64,000 bases of DNA, from the NCBI GenBank assembly GCA_964619175.1, contig CAZUEE010000001.1, forward strand, positions 1 through 64,000. The letters are read 5' to 3'. Positions 7,085 through 16,371 of the stretch are shown one piece after another. The translations under genes and the position numbers were made by a program. A model generated the notes under the pieces. The model was given only the letters and a program-made list of their open reading frames with translations. It searched no databases and was not told the DNA's origin. Positions within the stretch are counted from its first letter, which is position 1, and each line of letters starts with the position of its first letter. Origin of the DNA: Brachyspira sp964619175 (GTDB taxonomy: Bacteria; Spirochaetota; Brachyspiria; Brachyspirales; Brachyspiraceae).

Positions 7085-8584
7085 ATGAATATAAAAACTA
7101 ACGAAATAGCGGCTATCCTAAAAGAGGAAATTAAAAATTACAAAGCCGATTTTTCCCCAAATGAAGTGGGGATAGTGGTGGAAGTCGGAGATGGAATTGC
7201 AAGAGTCATGGGGCTTCCTCATATAATGGCTAACGAAATGATAACCTTCGAATGCGGTTCTATTGGAATAGCTTTTAATTTGGAAGAAGAAACTATAGGA
7301 GCGATAGTTCTTGGAGATTATACGGGAATAAAAGAAGGCAGCAAAGTAGTTCGTCTTAAAAGAATATTGGAAGTTCCCGTAGGAGAAGAACTTTTAGGAA
7401 GAGTCGTTAATCCTCTCGGCGTTCCAATAGACGGACGAGGAGAAATTAACGCAAACAAAAAGAGAATGATAGAATTTCCCGCTCCCGGCATAGCGGATAG
7501 ACAATCGGTAAAAGTGCCTCTTCAAACGGGAATTAAGGCAATAGATTCGATGACGCCAATCGGTAGAGGACAGAGACAGCTTATAATAGGAGACAGAAGC
7601 ACGGGAAAAACTTCTATAGCTTTGGATACGATTATAAATCAAAAAGGAAAAGATGTTATATGCGTATATGTTGCTATAGGACAAAAGGCTTCTACTGTCG
7701 CCGGAGTGGTTAATACTTTAAGACATTACGGAGCTTTGGATTACACTATAGTCGTAGCCGCTACCGCTTCCGATTCCGCTCCTTTACAATATATAGCCCC
7801 ATATTCTGGATGCGCTATGGCTGAATATTTTATGTATGAAAAGAAAAAAGACACTTTGGTAGTTTATGATGATTTGTCAAAACAGGCAAACGCTTATAGA
7901 CAAATTTCGCTTTTATTGAGACGCCCACCCGGAAGAGAGGCTTTTCCCGGAGATGTATTTTATTTGCATTCTCGTTTGCTTGAAAGAGCTGCAAAATTAA
8001 GCGACGATTTGGGTGGAGGTTCTTTGACTGCGCTACCTATAATAGAAACTCAAGATAACGAAGTGTCGGCGTATATTCCTACTAATGTAATATCGATTAC
8101 TGACGGACAGATATATTTGCTTACAAGTTTATTTATGAGCGGAGTTCGTCCAGCGATAGATGTTGGAATATCGGTTTCGAGAGTCGGCGGAAACGCTCAA
8201 ACTAAAGCTATGAAAAAAGTTTCGGGAACTTTAAGACTCGATTTGGCTTCATATAGGTCTTTGGAGGCATTTTCTCAGTTGGGGATAGGATTAGACAAGG
8301 CTACTTTATCTCAACTTGACAGAGGCGCTAAAATGGTCGAATTATTGAAACAAAAATTATACAGCCCAATTCCCGTAGAAGAGCAGATAGTTATATTATT
8401 TGCAGCAACGAAAGGATTTTTGGACAATATAGAAATTGAAAGAGTGCATGAATTTGAATGGCGACTTCTTCAATATATGAAAGCGGACAAAAAATATATA
8501 CTAGACGATATAAGAGAGAAAAAAGATATAGAAAACATAGAAGAACTTAACAAAGTTTTGGAAGAGTTTAAATCAAAATTTTAA
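7085..8584 (+). CDS. atpA: F0F1 ATP synthase subunit alpha
   Basis: This 499-residue subunit of the F1 hexamer shows N-terminal EVGIVVEVGDGIARVMGLP, the nucleotide-binding loop GDRSTGKTSIA, QKASTVAGVVNTL, the ATP-synthase signature PAIDVGISVSRVGG, and a C-terminal helical domain. This is the complete normal length. The alpha site is usually regulatory rather than catalytic. The catalytic beta subunit, normally downstream after gamma, is not in this operon. The gene ends at 8584 and is followed by a foreign-looking glycosyltransferase fragment before atpG. Confidence 0.97.
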   Translation: MNIKTNEIAAILKEEIKNYKADFSPNEVGIVVEVGDGIARVMGLPHIMANEMITFECGSIGIAFNLEEETIGAIVLGDYTGIKEGSKVVRLKRILEVPVGEELLGRVVNPLGVPIDGRGEINANKKRMIEFPAPGIADRQSVKVPLQTGIKAIDSMTPIGRGQRQLIIGDRSTGKTSIALDTIINQKGKDVICVYVAIGQKASTVAGVVNTLRHYGALDYTIVVAATASDSAPLQYIAPYSGCAMAEYFMYEKKKDTLVVYDDLSKQANAYRQISLLLRRPPGREAFPGDVFYLHSRLLERAAKLSDDLGGGSLTALPIIETQDNEVSAYIPTNVISITDGQIYLLTSLFMSGVRPAIDVGISVSRVGGNAQTKAMKKVSGTLRLDLASYRSLEAFSQLGIGLDKATLSQLDRGAKMVELLKQKLYSPIPVEEQIVILFAATKGFLDNIEIERVHEFEWRLLQYMKADKKYILDDIREKKDIENIEELNKVLEEFKSKF

Positions 8585-8599
8585 ATTATTTAAATTATA

Positions 8600-8782
8600 A
8601 TGAATAATATTTGTTTTTTAATTGTGGCGCATAAAAATTATAATCAAACTATGAGATTAATAAATCATTTGAAAAAATATTTCGATTTGTATGTTCGTAT
8701 GCAAAGCGATTTAAAAAACTTTGGAAAACGATTGTTTAAGATATCTTGTTTGGAAATGCAGCGCTCCGAAAATAAAAATTAA
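8600..8782 (+). pseudogene. Remnant of a glycosyltransferase (core-2/I-branching GT14-like) N-terminus
   Basis: A 60-codon ORF begins MNNICFLIVAHKNYNQTMRL and continues with LINHLKKYFDLYVRM. This matches the start of bacterial core-2/I-branching-like glycosyltransferases (IAYLIxAHKNxxQ followed by FDxYVHIDK). After about 40 residues the similarity is lost and the frame stops, while real enzymes are about 270-300 residues. The expected HID-K motif is degenerate (VRMQSD). I read it as a decayed gene fragment lying between atpA and atpG, probably left by recombination. Whether it is translated is unknown; there is no strong ribosome site. Confidence 0.5.
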
Positions 8783-8835
8783 AATAAGGAAATTAAAATA
8801 AAGAATTAATTTTAAGAATTATTTAAGGAATTATT

Positions 8836-9717
8836 ATGGCGGAAAAACTTAATATATTAAAGGCAAGAATAAAAGCTATAACGGGAACTCATAAAATAAC
8901 CAAAACTATGGATATGATTTCTCGCTCTAAAACTGCAAAAATCCTTACTATCGAACAGGGAATGAGACCTTATACTCAAAAATTAAATAGAATAATAGAA
9001 GAACTTTCTCATACCGATATAGAGCATTCTCACCCTTTGCTTGAAAAAAAGAAAGATATAAAAAATATAATTATATTTGTAATAACTTCCACTCGCGGTT
9101 TATGCGGTTCTTATAATACAAAAATTTTAGACGAGGCAATGGAGAGAATAAGGCATCATAATAGAAATGGCAGAGAAGTAGAGCTTCATGTTTTGGGTAA
9201 AAAAGGCGAGGCTTATTTTGAAAAACAGAAAATTCAAATCGCTAGAAAATATCCGCGTATAGACGAAGAGGCGACTTTCGACGATTGTGCGGCGGTAGTT
9301 CAAAGATTCATGCATGATTATGTTACGGGCAAGGCTTCGAGAGTGGAAATTATTTATACGAGATATTATACGAGAGTCGTTCATATACCTAAAATAAAAA
9401 GTTTGATTCCTATGATTCCAGACGAAGAGGATATAGAAGGACATAAAAACATAAAGAAACTAGAATATTTGATAGAGCCAAACAGAGATTCCGTTTTAAA
9501 AGAAGTAGTGCCGCTTGCAATAAAAACTTATTTCTATTTTATGCTTACCACTTCTTTTTTGTCCGAAAATGCAGAAAGGTCTATAGCGATGAGAAACGCT
9601 ACAGACAATGCAGAAAGACTTTTATCCGACCTTAAAAATAAAGCCAATAGAGCTAGACAAGAAAATATTACCAACGAACTTTTGGATATTATCGGAGGCT
9701 CTGAAGCGGTAGATTAA
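8836..9717 (+). CDS. atpG: F0F1 ATP synthase subunit gamma
   Basis: This 293-residue central-shaft subunit has N-terminal LNILKARIKAITGTHKITKTMDMIS (family form: K-x-RI-x-SI-x-N-T-x-KIT-x-AM-x-MV), a middle STRGLCGSYNTK, and the C-terminal SENAERSIAMRNATDNA...LDIIGGSEAV, matching the gamma signature. Start has an AAGGAATTATT ribosome site. Normally followed by atpD and atpC; here the next gene is a fatty-acid reductase behind its own promoter, so the operon ends with gamma. Confidence 0.95.
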   Translation: MAEKLNILKARIKAITGTHKITKTMDMISRSKTAKILTIEQGMRPYTQKLNRIIEELSHTDIEHSHPLLEKKKDIKNIIIFVITSTRGLCGSYNTKILDEAMERIRHHNRNGREVELHVLGKKGEAYFEKQKIQIARKYPRIDEEATFDDCAAVVQRFMHDYVTGKASRVEIIYTRYYTRVVHIPKIKSLIPMIPDEEDIEGHKNIKKLEYLIEPNRDSVLKEVVPLAIKTYFYFMLTTSFLSENAERSIAMRNATDNAERLLSDLKNKANRARQENITNELLDIIGGSEAVD

Positions 9718-9733
9718 AGCCGTTAAAAAATTA

Positions 9734-9761
9734 TTGAAAAAATACATTTTTACCATATAAT
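9734..9761 (+). promoter_or_regulatory. Promoter for the enoyl-CoA reductase gene
   Basis: TTGAAA (9734-9739), a 16-bp spacer and TATAAT (9756-9761) lie 35 bp upstream of the start at 9796. This supports a transcription unit separate from the atp genes. Confidence 0.6.
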
Positions 9762-9795
9762 TATATAATTAAAAAATGATTAATCGGAGACAAAA

Positions 9796-10971
9796 ATGAT
9801 AGTAGAACCCAAAATTTTAAATAATATATGCACTACGGCTCATCCGTTGGGATGCAAAAAAGAAGTTGAAAATCAAATTAATTATGTAAAATCTCAACCA
9901 AAAATAAAATCGAATATAAAAAATGCGTTGATACTCGGAGCATCTGGCGGATACGGACTTGCAAGCAGAATAGCTATAGCCTACGGACTTGGCGCAAAAA
10001 CCATAGGAGTGTCTTTTGAAAAACCCGCTACCGAAAGAAGAACGGCAACGCCCGGTTGGTATAATAACGAGGCTTTTAGCGAATTTGCAAAAAGAGATAA
10101 AATCGAAGAAAAGACTTTAATATTGGACGCTTTTTTAAACGCTTCGAAAGAGGAAGTAATTAAAGAAGCGAAATCTTTTTTTGACGGAAAAATAGATTTA
10201 TTTATTTATAGTTTAGCAGCTCCCGTGAGAATGGACGAGAAAACGGGAATATTGCATCGTTCTACCCTTAAACCAATTGGAAACAAATATAACGGAATGG
10301 GAATAGATTTTATGACGGAAGAATTGTTAAATGTTTCCATAGAACCCGCAAACGAAGAGGATATAACAAATACGGTAAAAGTTATGGGAGGCGAAGATTG
10401 GAAATTATGGACAGACGCTTTAATAAACGCCGACATGATTTCTGAAAACGCGATAAATATAGCCTATTCTTATATCGGTCCTGAAATGACTAAAGCGGTT
10501 TATAGAGACGGAACAATCGGGCATGCAAAAGATGATTTGGAAAATACAGCGCATGATTTGGATAAAAAAATGCAAGAAAAAATAAAAGGGCATGCCTATG
10601 TGTCGGTAAATAAAGCTGTAGTAACGAGAGCGTCAGCCGTTATTCCAACCGTTCCTTTATATATTGGGATATTGTTTAGAATAATGAAAAATAAAGGGCT
10701 TCATGAAGGATGCATAGAACAGATGTATAGATTATTAAACGAAAAATTATTTTCGGGAAAAGAAATCCCGCTTGATAACGAAAGAAGAATAAGATTAGAC
10801 GACTTTGAATTAAGAGACGATGTTCAAAAAGAAGTGTTGGAATGTTGGAATAAATTAAATAAGGATAATGTTAAAGAGTTGGCGGATATGTCTTTATTTA
10901 GACATGATTATATGAATATGCATGGCTTTGAAATTGCGGGAATAGATTATAGTAAAGATGTTCAAATATAA
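9796..10971 (+). CDS. fabV: Trans-2-enoyl-CoA/ACP reductase (FabV/TER family)
   Basis: This 391-residue NADH-dependent reductase converts trans-2-enoyl-CoA (for example crotonyl-CoA) or enoyl-ACP to the saturated form. The cofactor loop is LGASGGYGLASR, and the family's catalytic Tyr-X8-Lys motif is Tyr236 to Lys245 (YRDGTIGHAK). The invariant ERRTATPGWYN and SLAAPVRM segments are present. The protein is full-length and close to the well-studied Treponema denticola TER, so a role in butyrate formation or fatty acid synthesis fits. It has a GGAG ribosome site and is followed 30 bp later by psuK. Confidence 0.92.
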   Translation: MIVEPKILNNICTTAHPLGCKKEVENQINYVKSQPKIKSNIKNALILGASGGYGLASRIAIAYGLGAKTIGVSFEKPATERRTATPGWYNNEAFSEFAKRDKIEEKTLILDAFLNASKEEVIKEAKSFFDGKIDLFIYSLAAPVRMDEKTGILHRSTLKPIGNKYNGMGIDFMTEELLNVSIEPANEEDITNTVKVMGGEDWKLWTDALINADMISENAINIAYSYIGPEMTKAVYRDGTIGHAKDDLENTAHDLDKKMQEKIKGHAYVSVNKAVVTRASAVIPTVPLYIGILFRIMKNKGLHEGCIEQMYRLLNEKLFSGKEIPLDNERRIRLDDFELRDDVQKEVLECWNKLNKDNVKELADMSLFRHDYMNMHGFEIAGIDYSKDVQI

Positions 10972-11001
10972 TTTTAATCGTTCGTTTCGGTAAATTAAAT
11001 T

Positions 11002-11946
11002 ATGATAAAAAACGACTATATACTTTCGATAGGCGGCTCAAATATAGATATACAAGGTTTTTCAAATAAACCTATTCTTATGAGAGAATCCAATCCCGGA
11101 AAAATAAAAATATGTGCGGGCGGAGTTGGAAGAAATATAGTAAAAAATTTGGCGAATATAGGATTAAAAAATATTAAATTTATAACTTATATAGGAAACG
11201 ACATATTCGGAGATACGCTTTTAAATGATATTAAATCTATGGGAATAGACTGCTCTCATATAATACGAAAAGAAAATTCGACTATTTATATGGCTATAAT
11301 GAACGATAAAAGAGATATGGAACTTGCAATTGCCGATATGGATTCGTTCGATAAAAGCGTAACTGCAGAATATTTAGATAGCGTTAAAAATATTATAGAA
11401 AAAGCAAAGTTAATAATATCTGACGCTAATATGTCTAGAGAAATATTCGAATATTTGATAAAAAATTTTCCAAACAAAAAAATTATATGCGACGCCGTAT
11501 CCGTAAAAAAAGCGGAACATATAAAATGTCTTGAAAAAAATATATACGCTTTGAAATCAAATTCAAACGAAGCATCATTTTTGCTTGATAAGGAAATAAA
11601 GGATATAGAAGATGGAAAAAACGCCGTTAAAATTTTTTTGGAAAAAGGAGTCAAAGAAGTTTATATAACTTTCGGAGAAAAAGGAATATGCTACGGAACT
11701 GCAGAAAATAAAAAATACGCTTATTATTTAGAATCTCCTAAAGTCAATGTAATCAACGCTTCTGGCGCTGGAGACGCTTTTATGTCGGGCATAGCTTATT
11801 CTATATTTTACGATTTCGATTTGGATTATAAAGTTAAATTCGCATCAGTTATGTCGATACTTGCTTTGGAAAGCGAACATACTACAAATAATGAAATTAA
11901 TTTAAATACTGTTAAAGAAAGATTAAAAAAAATATTTAATGTATAA
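11002..11946 (+). CDS. psuK: Pseudouridine kinase, PfkB family
   Basis: This 314-residue ribokinase-type sugar kinase has N-terminal SIGGSNIDIQGF, the PfkB first signature GGVGRNIVKNLANIG, and the second signature NASGAGDAFMSGI with its catalytic Asp. Substrate assignment rests on the next gene, pseudouridine-5'-phosphate glycosidase, 32 bp downstream. Together they phosphorylate pseudouridine and split it to uracil and ribose 5-phosphate. No nucleoside transporter is adjacent. Without the neighbour, another nucleoside or sugar kinase activity would be equally possible. Confidence 0.85.
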   Translation: MIKNDYILSIGGSNIDIQGFSNKPILMRESNPGKIKICAGGVGRNIVKNLANIGLKNIKFITYIGNDIFGDTLLNDIKSMGIDCSHIIRKENSTIYMAIMNDKRDMELAIADMDSFDKSVTAEYLDSVKNIIEKAKLIISDANMSREIFEYLIKNFPNKKIICDAVSVKKAEHIKCLEKNIYALKSNSNEASFLLDKEIKDIEDGKNAVKIFLEKGVKEVYITFGEKGICYGTAENKKYAYYLESPKVNVINASGAGDAFMSGIAYSIFYDFDLDYKVKFASVMSILALESEHTTNNEINLNTVKERLKKIFNV

Positions 11947-11978
11947 AAAATATAAATTAAATTAAAAAAGGATAAATT

Positions 11979-12905
11979 ATGAACAACGAATTTTTGGATA
12001 TTAACGAAGAGATAAAAACTGCCTTAAAAGAAAATAAGCCGATAGTGGCGCTAGAAAGCACGATAATATCTCATGGTATGCCCTACCCCGAAAATGTTGA
12101 AAGCGCTTTAAATTGCGAAAAAATTATAAGAGAAAATAACGCAGTTCCAGCCACGATAGCCATAATTGGAGGAAAAATAAAAATAGGTTTAAATAAAGAC
12201 GAACTCGAATATATGGGTAAAACCAAAAATATAACCAAAGTAAGCAGAAGAGATTTGCCCGTTATGCTTTCTTTGAAAAAAGACGGTGCTACTACGGTAA
12301 CCACTACTATGATAGCCTCTTCGCTTGCGGGAATAAAAATATTTGCAACGGGAGGAATAGGAGGAGTTCATAGATACGCTCAAGAAACTTTCGATATATC
12401 CGCCGATTTGCAAGAACTCGCCAATACAAAAGTAGCCGTTATATGTGCGGGAGCAAAATCCATATTGGATATATCATTAACCAAAGAATATCTTGAAACA
12501 TACGGAGTTGTAGTATTAGGATATAAAACCGAAAATTTTCCCGGATTTTATACGAGAGAAAGCGGTTATAAAGTAGATTATAAAATAGACGATACAAAAG
12601 ATATAGCGAATATAATATATACAAAATGGAAATTAGGTTTGGAAGGAGGCATAGTAATATGCAATCCTATACCCGAAGAATACGGAATGGATAAAAATTA
12701 TATCGATAAAATTATAGAAGAAATGGTTAAAGAAGCAAAAGATAAAAAAATAAAAGGAAAAGAAGTAACTCCTTTTATATTGGCAAAATTGCATAGCGTA
12801 ACGGAAAATAAAAGTTTGAAGGCAAATAAAGAACTTGTATATAATAATTGTAAAGTGGCGTCTTTAATAGCAAACGATTATTTTAAATTGGAAAGTAAAA
12901 ATTAA
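11979..12905 (+). CDS. psuG: Pseudouridine-5'-phosphate glycosidase
   Basis: This 308-residue PsuG/YeiN-family enzyme reversibly cleaves pseudouridine 5'-phosphate into uracil and ribose 5-phosphate. Family segments are clear: PIVALESTIISHGMPYPEN, AIIGGKIKIGL, VSRRDLPVML, GATTVTTTMIAS, FATGGIGGVHR and the metal/phosphate region GLEGGIVICNPIPEEY. Full-length, preceded by AAAGGATAAATT. It forms an operon with psuK. Uracil released here would not need the purine cluster found further along. Confidence 0.95.
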   Translation: MNNEFLDINEEIKTALKENKPIVALESTIISHGMPYPENVESALNCEKIIRENNAVPATIAIIGGKIKIGLNKDELEYMGKTKNITKVSRRDLPVMLSLKKDGATTVTTTMIASSLAGIKIFATGGIGGVHRYAQETFDISADLQELANTKVAVICAGAKSILDISLTKEYLETYGVVVLGYKTENFPGFYTRESGYKVDYKIDDTKDIANIIYTKWKLGLEGGIVICNPIPEEYGMDKNYIDKIIEEMVKEAKDKKIKGKEVTPFILAKLHSVTENKSLKANKELVYNNCKVASLIANDYFKLESKN

Positions 12906-12960
12906 ATATTTATTACAGCCTCTATTTTACAAAAATAAAATCTTTAAAAATAACAATAAA

Positions 12961-12991
12961 AAACCGCTCGCATAAAAAATACGAACGGTTT
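12961..12991 (-). terminator. Rho-independent terminator of the thrS-infC-rpmI-rplT operon
   Basis: An inverted repeat with arms AAACCG...CGGTTT extended by three more pairs across one mismatch, followed on the minus strand by TTTTTTATTG. It lies between the convergent psuG and rplT genes. The T-run favours minus-strand termination, though the stem could also slow plus-strand transcripts. Confidence 0.7.
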
Positions 12992-13010
12992 AAAAATTAG
13001 TAAGAATTTA

Positions 13011-13364
13011 TTATGCAAGCGACTTTTTAGCCGCATTGACAACCGCTTCGAACGCTTTATAATCGTCTATAGCCAAATTCGACAAAGCCTTTCTGTCTAT
13101 TATAATATTGGCTTTCTTTAATCCGTTTATAAATTTGCTGTATGATATTCCCAAAGGTCTGCAAGCGGCGTTTATACGCAAAGTCCATAATCTCCTCATC
13201 ATTCTTTTTTTCTGTCTTCTGTCTCTATAAGCGTATTTTAAACCTCTTATTACGGCTTCTTTAGCCTGTTTCATCTGTTTGCTATGAGAACCGTAATAGC
13301 CTTTAGCCATTTTTAATATTTTTTTAACTTTATGTTTTCTTACCGTTCCGCTGACCGCTCTCAT
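13011..13364 (-). CDS. rplT: 50S ribosomal protein L20
   Basis: This 117-residue, highly basic protein starts MRAVSGTVRKHKVKKILKMAKGYYG-like, with the L20 core GLKYAYRDRRQKKRMMRRLW and INAACRPLGISYSKFI. L20 binds 23S rRNA early in 50S assembly and in many bacteria represses its own operon. It is the last gene of the infC-rpmI-rplT set and is followed by a terminator hairpin. Length and sequence are standard. Confidence 0.97.
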   Translation of the reverse strand: MRAVSGTVRKHKVKKILKMAKGYYGSHSKQMKQAKEAVIRGLKYAYRDRRQKKRMMRRLWTLRINAACRPLGISYSKFINGLKKANIIIDRKALSNLAIDDYKAFEAVVNAAKKSLA

Positions 13365-13382
13365 TTTTATCTCCTTTACTAT

Positions 13383-13586
13383 TTAACCGCCATAAGGCAT
13401 TAATCTTGGCATTTCAGCCATATTGGTATCGTCCGCTATTTTAGCTTTTCGATATTTTCTTTTCGTATCGGGTCTTTTATGCAAAAATTTATGACTTCCG
13501 AACGCATGAGCGAATTTTACTTTTCCATTTTTAGAAAATCTAAAACGTTTTTTCGCTCCGCTTTTGGTTTTCAATTTCTGTCTCAT
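13383..13586 (-). CDS. rpmI: 50S ribosomal protein L35
   Basis: This 67-residue basic protein starts MRQKLKTKSGAKKRFRFSK, with the L35 pattern K-T-x-x-x-A-K-R-F and HKFLHKRPDTKRKYRKA. It is a small structural protein of the large subunit, encoded between infC and rplT as in most bacteria, 18 bp upstream of rplT and with an AGAGGAAAA ribosome site. Confidence 0.96.
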   Translation of the reverse strand: MRQKLKTKSGAKKRFRFSKNGKVKFAHAFGSHKFLHKRPDTKRKYRKAKIADDTNMAEMPRLMPYGG

Positions 13587-13660
13587 AATTTTCCTCTTTT
13601 AGTTTTTAATTTATGCTCATCTACACATATGATAAGTATGCATAGCCAGTGGGCTTATTA

Positions 13661-14230
13661 TTATATTTCTTTATTTTCCCTTTTATCCAAATCGGAAGAA
13701 GATTTCTTTATTTTAACGGGGCTTAAAACCGCCGACAAATTTCTTCCTTCCATTTTTGGAGGTTTTTCCGTAGCAGCTTCGTTTTCCAAATCTTTTATAA
13801 TTTTGGCTATAAGGTCGTATCCAAACTCCGTATGAGCCATTTCTCTTCCTCTAAACATTATGGTAATTTTAACCTTATTGCCTTCGTTTAAGAATTCGCT
13901 TATATGCTTCATCTTAAAATTATAATCATGAACGCTTATTTGCGGGCGCATCTTAATTTCTTTAAGTTGCACAAGTTTCTGTTTCTTTTTAGCTTCTTTA
14001 TTTTTCTTTTGAAGTTCGAATTTATATTTTCCGTAATTTATAATCTTACAAACGGGTGGGACAGCGTTAGGCACTATCTCCACCAAATCCGAATCTTCTT
14101 CTCGGGCAAGCGCTATGGCGTCTTTAATATTCATAACGCCTAAACTTCCTTTTCTATCATGCACTACCCTAACTTCGCTAGCGGTAATAAACTGATTTAT
14201 TCTCTCTCCTTCTCTTCTTACCGTAGCCAT
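13661..14230 (-). CDS. infC: Translation initiation factor IF-3
   Basis: This 189-residue factor keeps ribosomal subunits apart and checks initiator tRNA pairing. The N-domain shows ERINQFITASEVRVVHDRKGSLGVM, the linker helix is YGKYKFELQKKNKEAKKKQK, and the C-domain is VQLKEIKMRPQISVHDYNFK followed by KVKITIMFRGREMAH. The start here is ATG with a GAGG element upstream, not the rare ATT seen in enterobacteria. A Lys/Ser-rich tail of about 20 residues (VKIKKSSSDLDKRENKEI) extends past the core. Confidence 0.96.
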   Translation of the reverse strand: MATVRREGERINQFITASEVRVVHDRKGSLGVMNIKDAIALAREEDSDLVEIVPNAVPPVCKIINYGKYKFELQKKNKEAKKKQKLVQLKEIKMRPQISVHDYNFKMKHISEFLNEGNKVKITIMFRGREMAHTEFGYDLIAKIIKDLENEAATEKPPKMEGRNLSAVLSPVKIKKSSSDLDKRENKEI

Positions 14231-14242
14231 TATTACTCTACC

Positions 14243-16171
14243 TCATGTAGAAAATATAGAATCATTCATTCTCTCCTTAGATTCTTTTTTAAGTTTTTCT
14301 ATAAACTCAATTAAATCCATATCCTTTATTTCTTTAGACGAACGAGTCCTTATAGATAACTTTCCGCTCGTTAATTCGTCTGCTCCTATTATAACCGTAT
14401 ACGGAGTTCTTTGCAAGCGGTATTTTTTTATTTTAGTCCCCAAATTATCGTTTGAGTCGTCAATTTCTACTCTAAAGCCTTCCACTTTTAAAGACTCCGC
14501 TATTTCTTTAGTTCTGTCTATTTGATTTTTATCGTTAAGAACATTCACTACCGCCACTTGCAAAGGCGACAACCATAAAGGGAATTTTCCGTTATAATGT
14601 TCGGTTAATATTCCTATAAATCTTTCCATAGAACCCAATATCGCTCTATGAAGCATAACGGGAGTATGTTTTCTTCCGTCTTTTCCTTCATAACTTATTT
14701 CAAATCGCATAGGAAGAGAAAAATCAACTTGCAAAGTTCCGCATTGCCAATTTCTATCCAACACATCTTTAATATGAAAATCGATTTTAGGTCCGTAAAA
14801 AGCTCCGTCTCCTTCGTTGATTTTATATGATATATTTAATTTATCCAAAGCGTTAATAAGAGAATTTGTAGCAAGTTCCCAAGCCTCGTCCGTTCCTATA
14901 GATTTTTTAGGTCTTGTAGAAACGAATATTTCAAAATTCTTAAATCCAAAATCCTTATAAACGGACAAATAATACTCGATAGTATTTATAACCTCGTCTG
15001 GAAATTGTTCTTCGGTGCAAAATATATGAGCGTCATCTTGAGTAAAAGCTCTAACTCTAAAAAGTCCATGCAAAGCGCCGGAAAGCTCATGCCTATGAAC
15101 GAACCCCAATTCCGCAACCTTCAAAGGCAAATCTCTATAACTATGAATATTGGAATTATAAACGATTAATCCTCCCGGACAGTTCATCGGTTTAATTGCA
15201 AATTTAGTTTCGTCTATTTCGGTAAAATACATGTTTTCTTTATAATTATCCCAATGTCCGCTTCTATGCCATAACTCTTCGTTAAGAATCGCGGGAGTTT
15301 TTATTTCGACATATCCTCGTTTTTCATTTTCATTTCTTATATAAGATTCTACCTCTTTATAAATAATCATTCCTCTAGGATGCCAAAAAGGAAAACCCGG
15401 TCCTTCATCATGAAAACTAAATAAATTTAATTCTTTTCCCAATTTTCTATGGTCTCTCTCTTTAGCCTCTTTAAGTTTTTTAAGATAATTATCCAAAGAT
15501 TCTTTACTTTCAAAAGCCGTTCCGTATATGCGAGACAACATTTTATTATTAGAATCGCCTCTCCAATAACTGCCCGCAACCGACATCAATTTATAAGATT
15601 TCAAATAACCGGTAGAAGGAACATGAGGACCTCTGCATAAATCTATAAAATCTCCCTGTTCATAAAAAGAAACCGTATCGGCGTCTATATCCTCTATTAT
15701 TTCAACTTTATACGGTTCTTTATTTTTCTTAAAATATTCTATAGCGTCTTTTTTAGTCATTATTTTTCTTACTACGGGAATATTTTCTTTTATTATTTTT
15801 TTCATTTCTGCTTCGATTTTGGGCAAGTCCTCGTCCGTAAAAGGTTTGTCGGTATCGAAATCATAATAAAAACCATCCTTAATCGCGGGTCCAATCGTAA
15901 CTTGAACATTTGGATATAGTCTTTTAACGGCATGCGCCATTAAATGACTCGTAGAATGTCTCAATATTTCAAGTCCTTCGGATGATGTCGTAAGTATCAA
16001 TTCTAAATTTCCGTCAGTTTCGGGTATATAGGTTAAATCCACTTCCTGCCCGTTAAATTTAGCGGCTATAGAATCTTTCGCTTCTTTTTTTAAATTTTCT
16101 TTAATGAAATCTAATAAAGAAACTCCTTCGGCTATATCATAATATTTACCAGAAAAATTAATTTTTGACAT
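14243..16171 (-). CDS. thrS: Threonyl-tRNA synthetase
   Basis: This 642-residue class II synthetase has, in order: a TGS domain (KINFSGKYYDIAEGVSLLDF), an editing domain with the HxxxH motif (HSTSHLMAHAV) and CRGPHVPSTG, the catalytic core (RHELSGALHGLFRVRAFTQDDAHIFC, KPMNCPGG), motif 3 HRAILGSMERFIGILTEHY, and the C-terminal anticodon-binding domain. It heads the translation operon, 12 bp upstream of infC. The roughly 60-nt leader between its promoter and start is too short for a T-box. Confidence 0.97.
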   Translation of the reverse strand: MSKINFSGKYYDIAEGVSLLDFIKENLKKEAKDSIAAKFNGQEVDLTYIPETDGNLELILTTSSEGLEILRHSTSHLMAHAVKRLYPNVQVTIGPAIKDGFYYDFDTDKPFTDEDLPKIEAEMKKIIKENIPVVRKIMTKKDAIEYFKKNKEPYKVEIIEDIDADTVSFYEQGDFIDLCRGPHVPSTGYLKSYKLMSVAGSYWRGDSNNKMLSRIYGTAFESKESLDNYLKKLKEAKERDHRKLGKELNLFSFHDEGPGFPFWHPRGMIIYKEVESYIRNENEKRGYVEIKTPAILNEELWHRSGHWDNYKENMYFTEIDETKFAIKPMNCPGGLIVYNSNIHSYRDLPLKVAELGFVHRHELSGALHGLFRVRAFTQDDAHIFCTEEQFPDEVINTIEYYLSVYKDFGFKNFEIFVSTRPKKSIGTDEAWELATNSLINALDKLNISYKINEGDGAFYGPKIDFHIKDVLDRNWQCGTLQVDFSLPMRFEISYEGKDGRKHTPVMLHRAILGSMERFIGILTEHYNGKFPLWLSPLQVAVVNVLNDKNQIDRTKEIAESLKVEGFRVEIDDSNDNLGTKIKKYRLQRTPYTVIIGADELTSGKLSIRTRSSKEIKDMDLIEFIEKLKKESKERMNDSIFST

Positions 16172-16232
16172 TACATCACCTCTTGAATCGATACTTAAAT
16201 TTTATAATAATAATTTAATTAATAACTAAAAT

Positions 16233-16261
16233 ATTTTATCATATATAAATTGAATAGTCAA
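16233..16261 (-). promoter_or_regulatory. Promoter of thrS operon
   Basis: On the minus strand there is TTGACT (16261-16256), a 17-bp spacer and TAAAAT (16238-16233), about 60 bp upstream of the thrS start. Confidence 0.7.
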
Positions 16262-16316
16262 CCGTTGAATTAAAATAAATATCAAATGAATATGAAATTA
16301 TAAAACATTAAAACTA

Positions 16317-16345
16317 TTGATTTTTTTATTCATATAGTATATATT
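16317..16345 (+). promoter_or_regulatory. Promoter of the galactokinase-like gene
   Basis: TTGATT (16317-16322), a 17-bp spacer and TATATT (16340-16345) lie 26 bp upstream of the ATG at 16372. It diverges from the thrS promoter. Confidence 0.65.
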
Positions 16346-16371
16346 TCAATTAAATTTTTACGGAAAAAACT

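Noticed and set aside
16172..16232. T-box leader for thrS
   Set aside because: Only about 60 bases separate promoter and start, and there is no T-box sequence or terminator.
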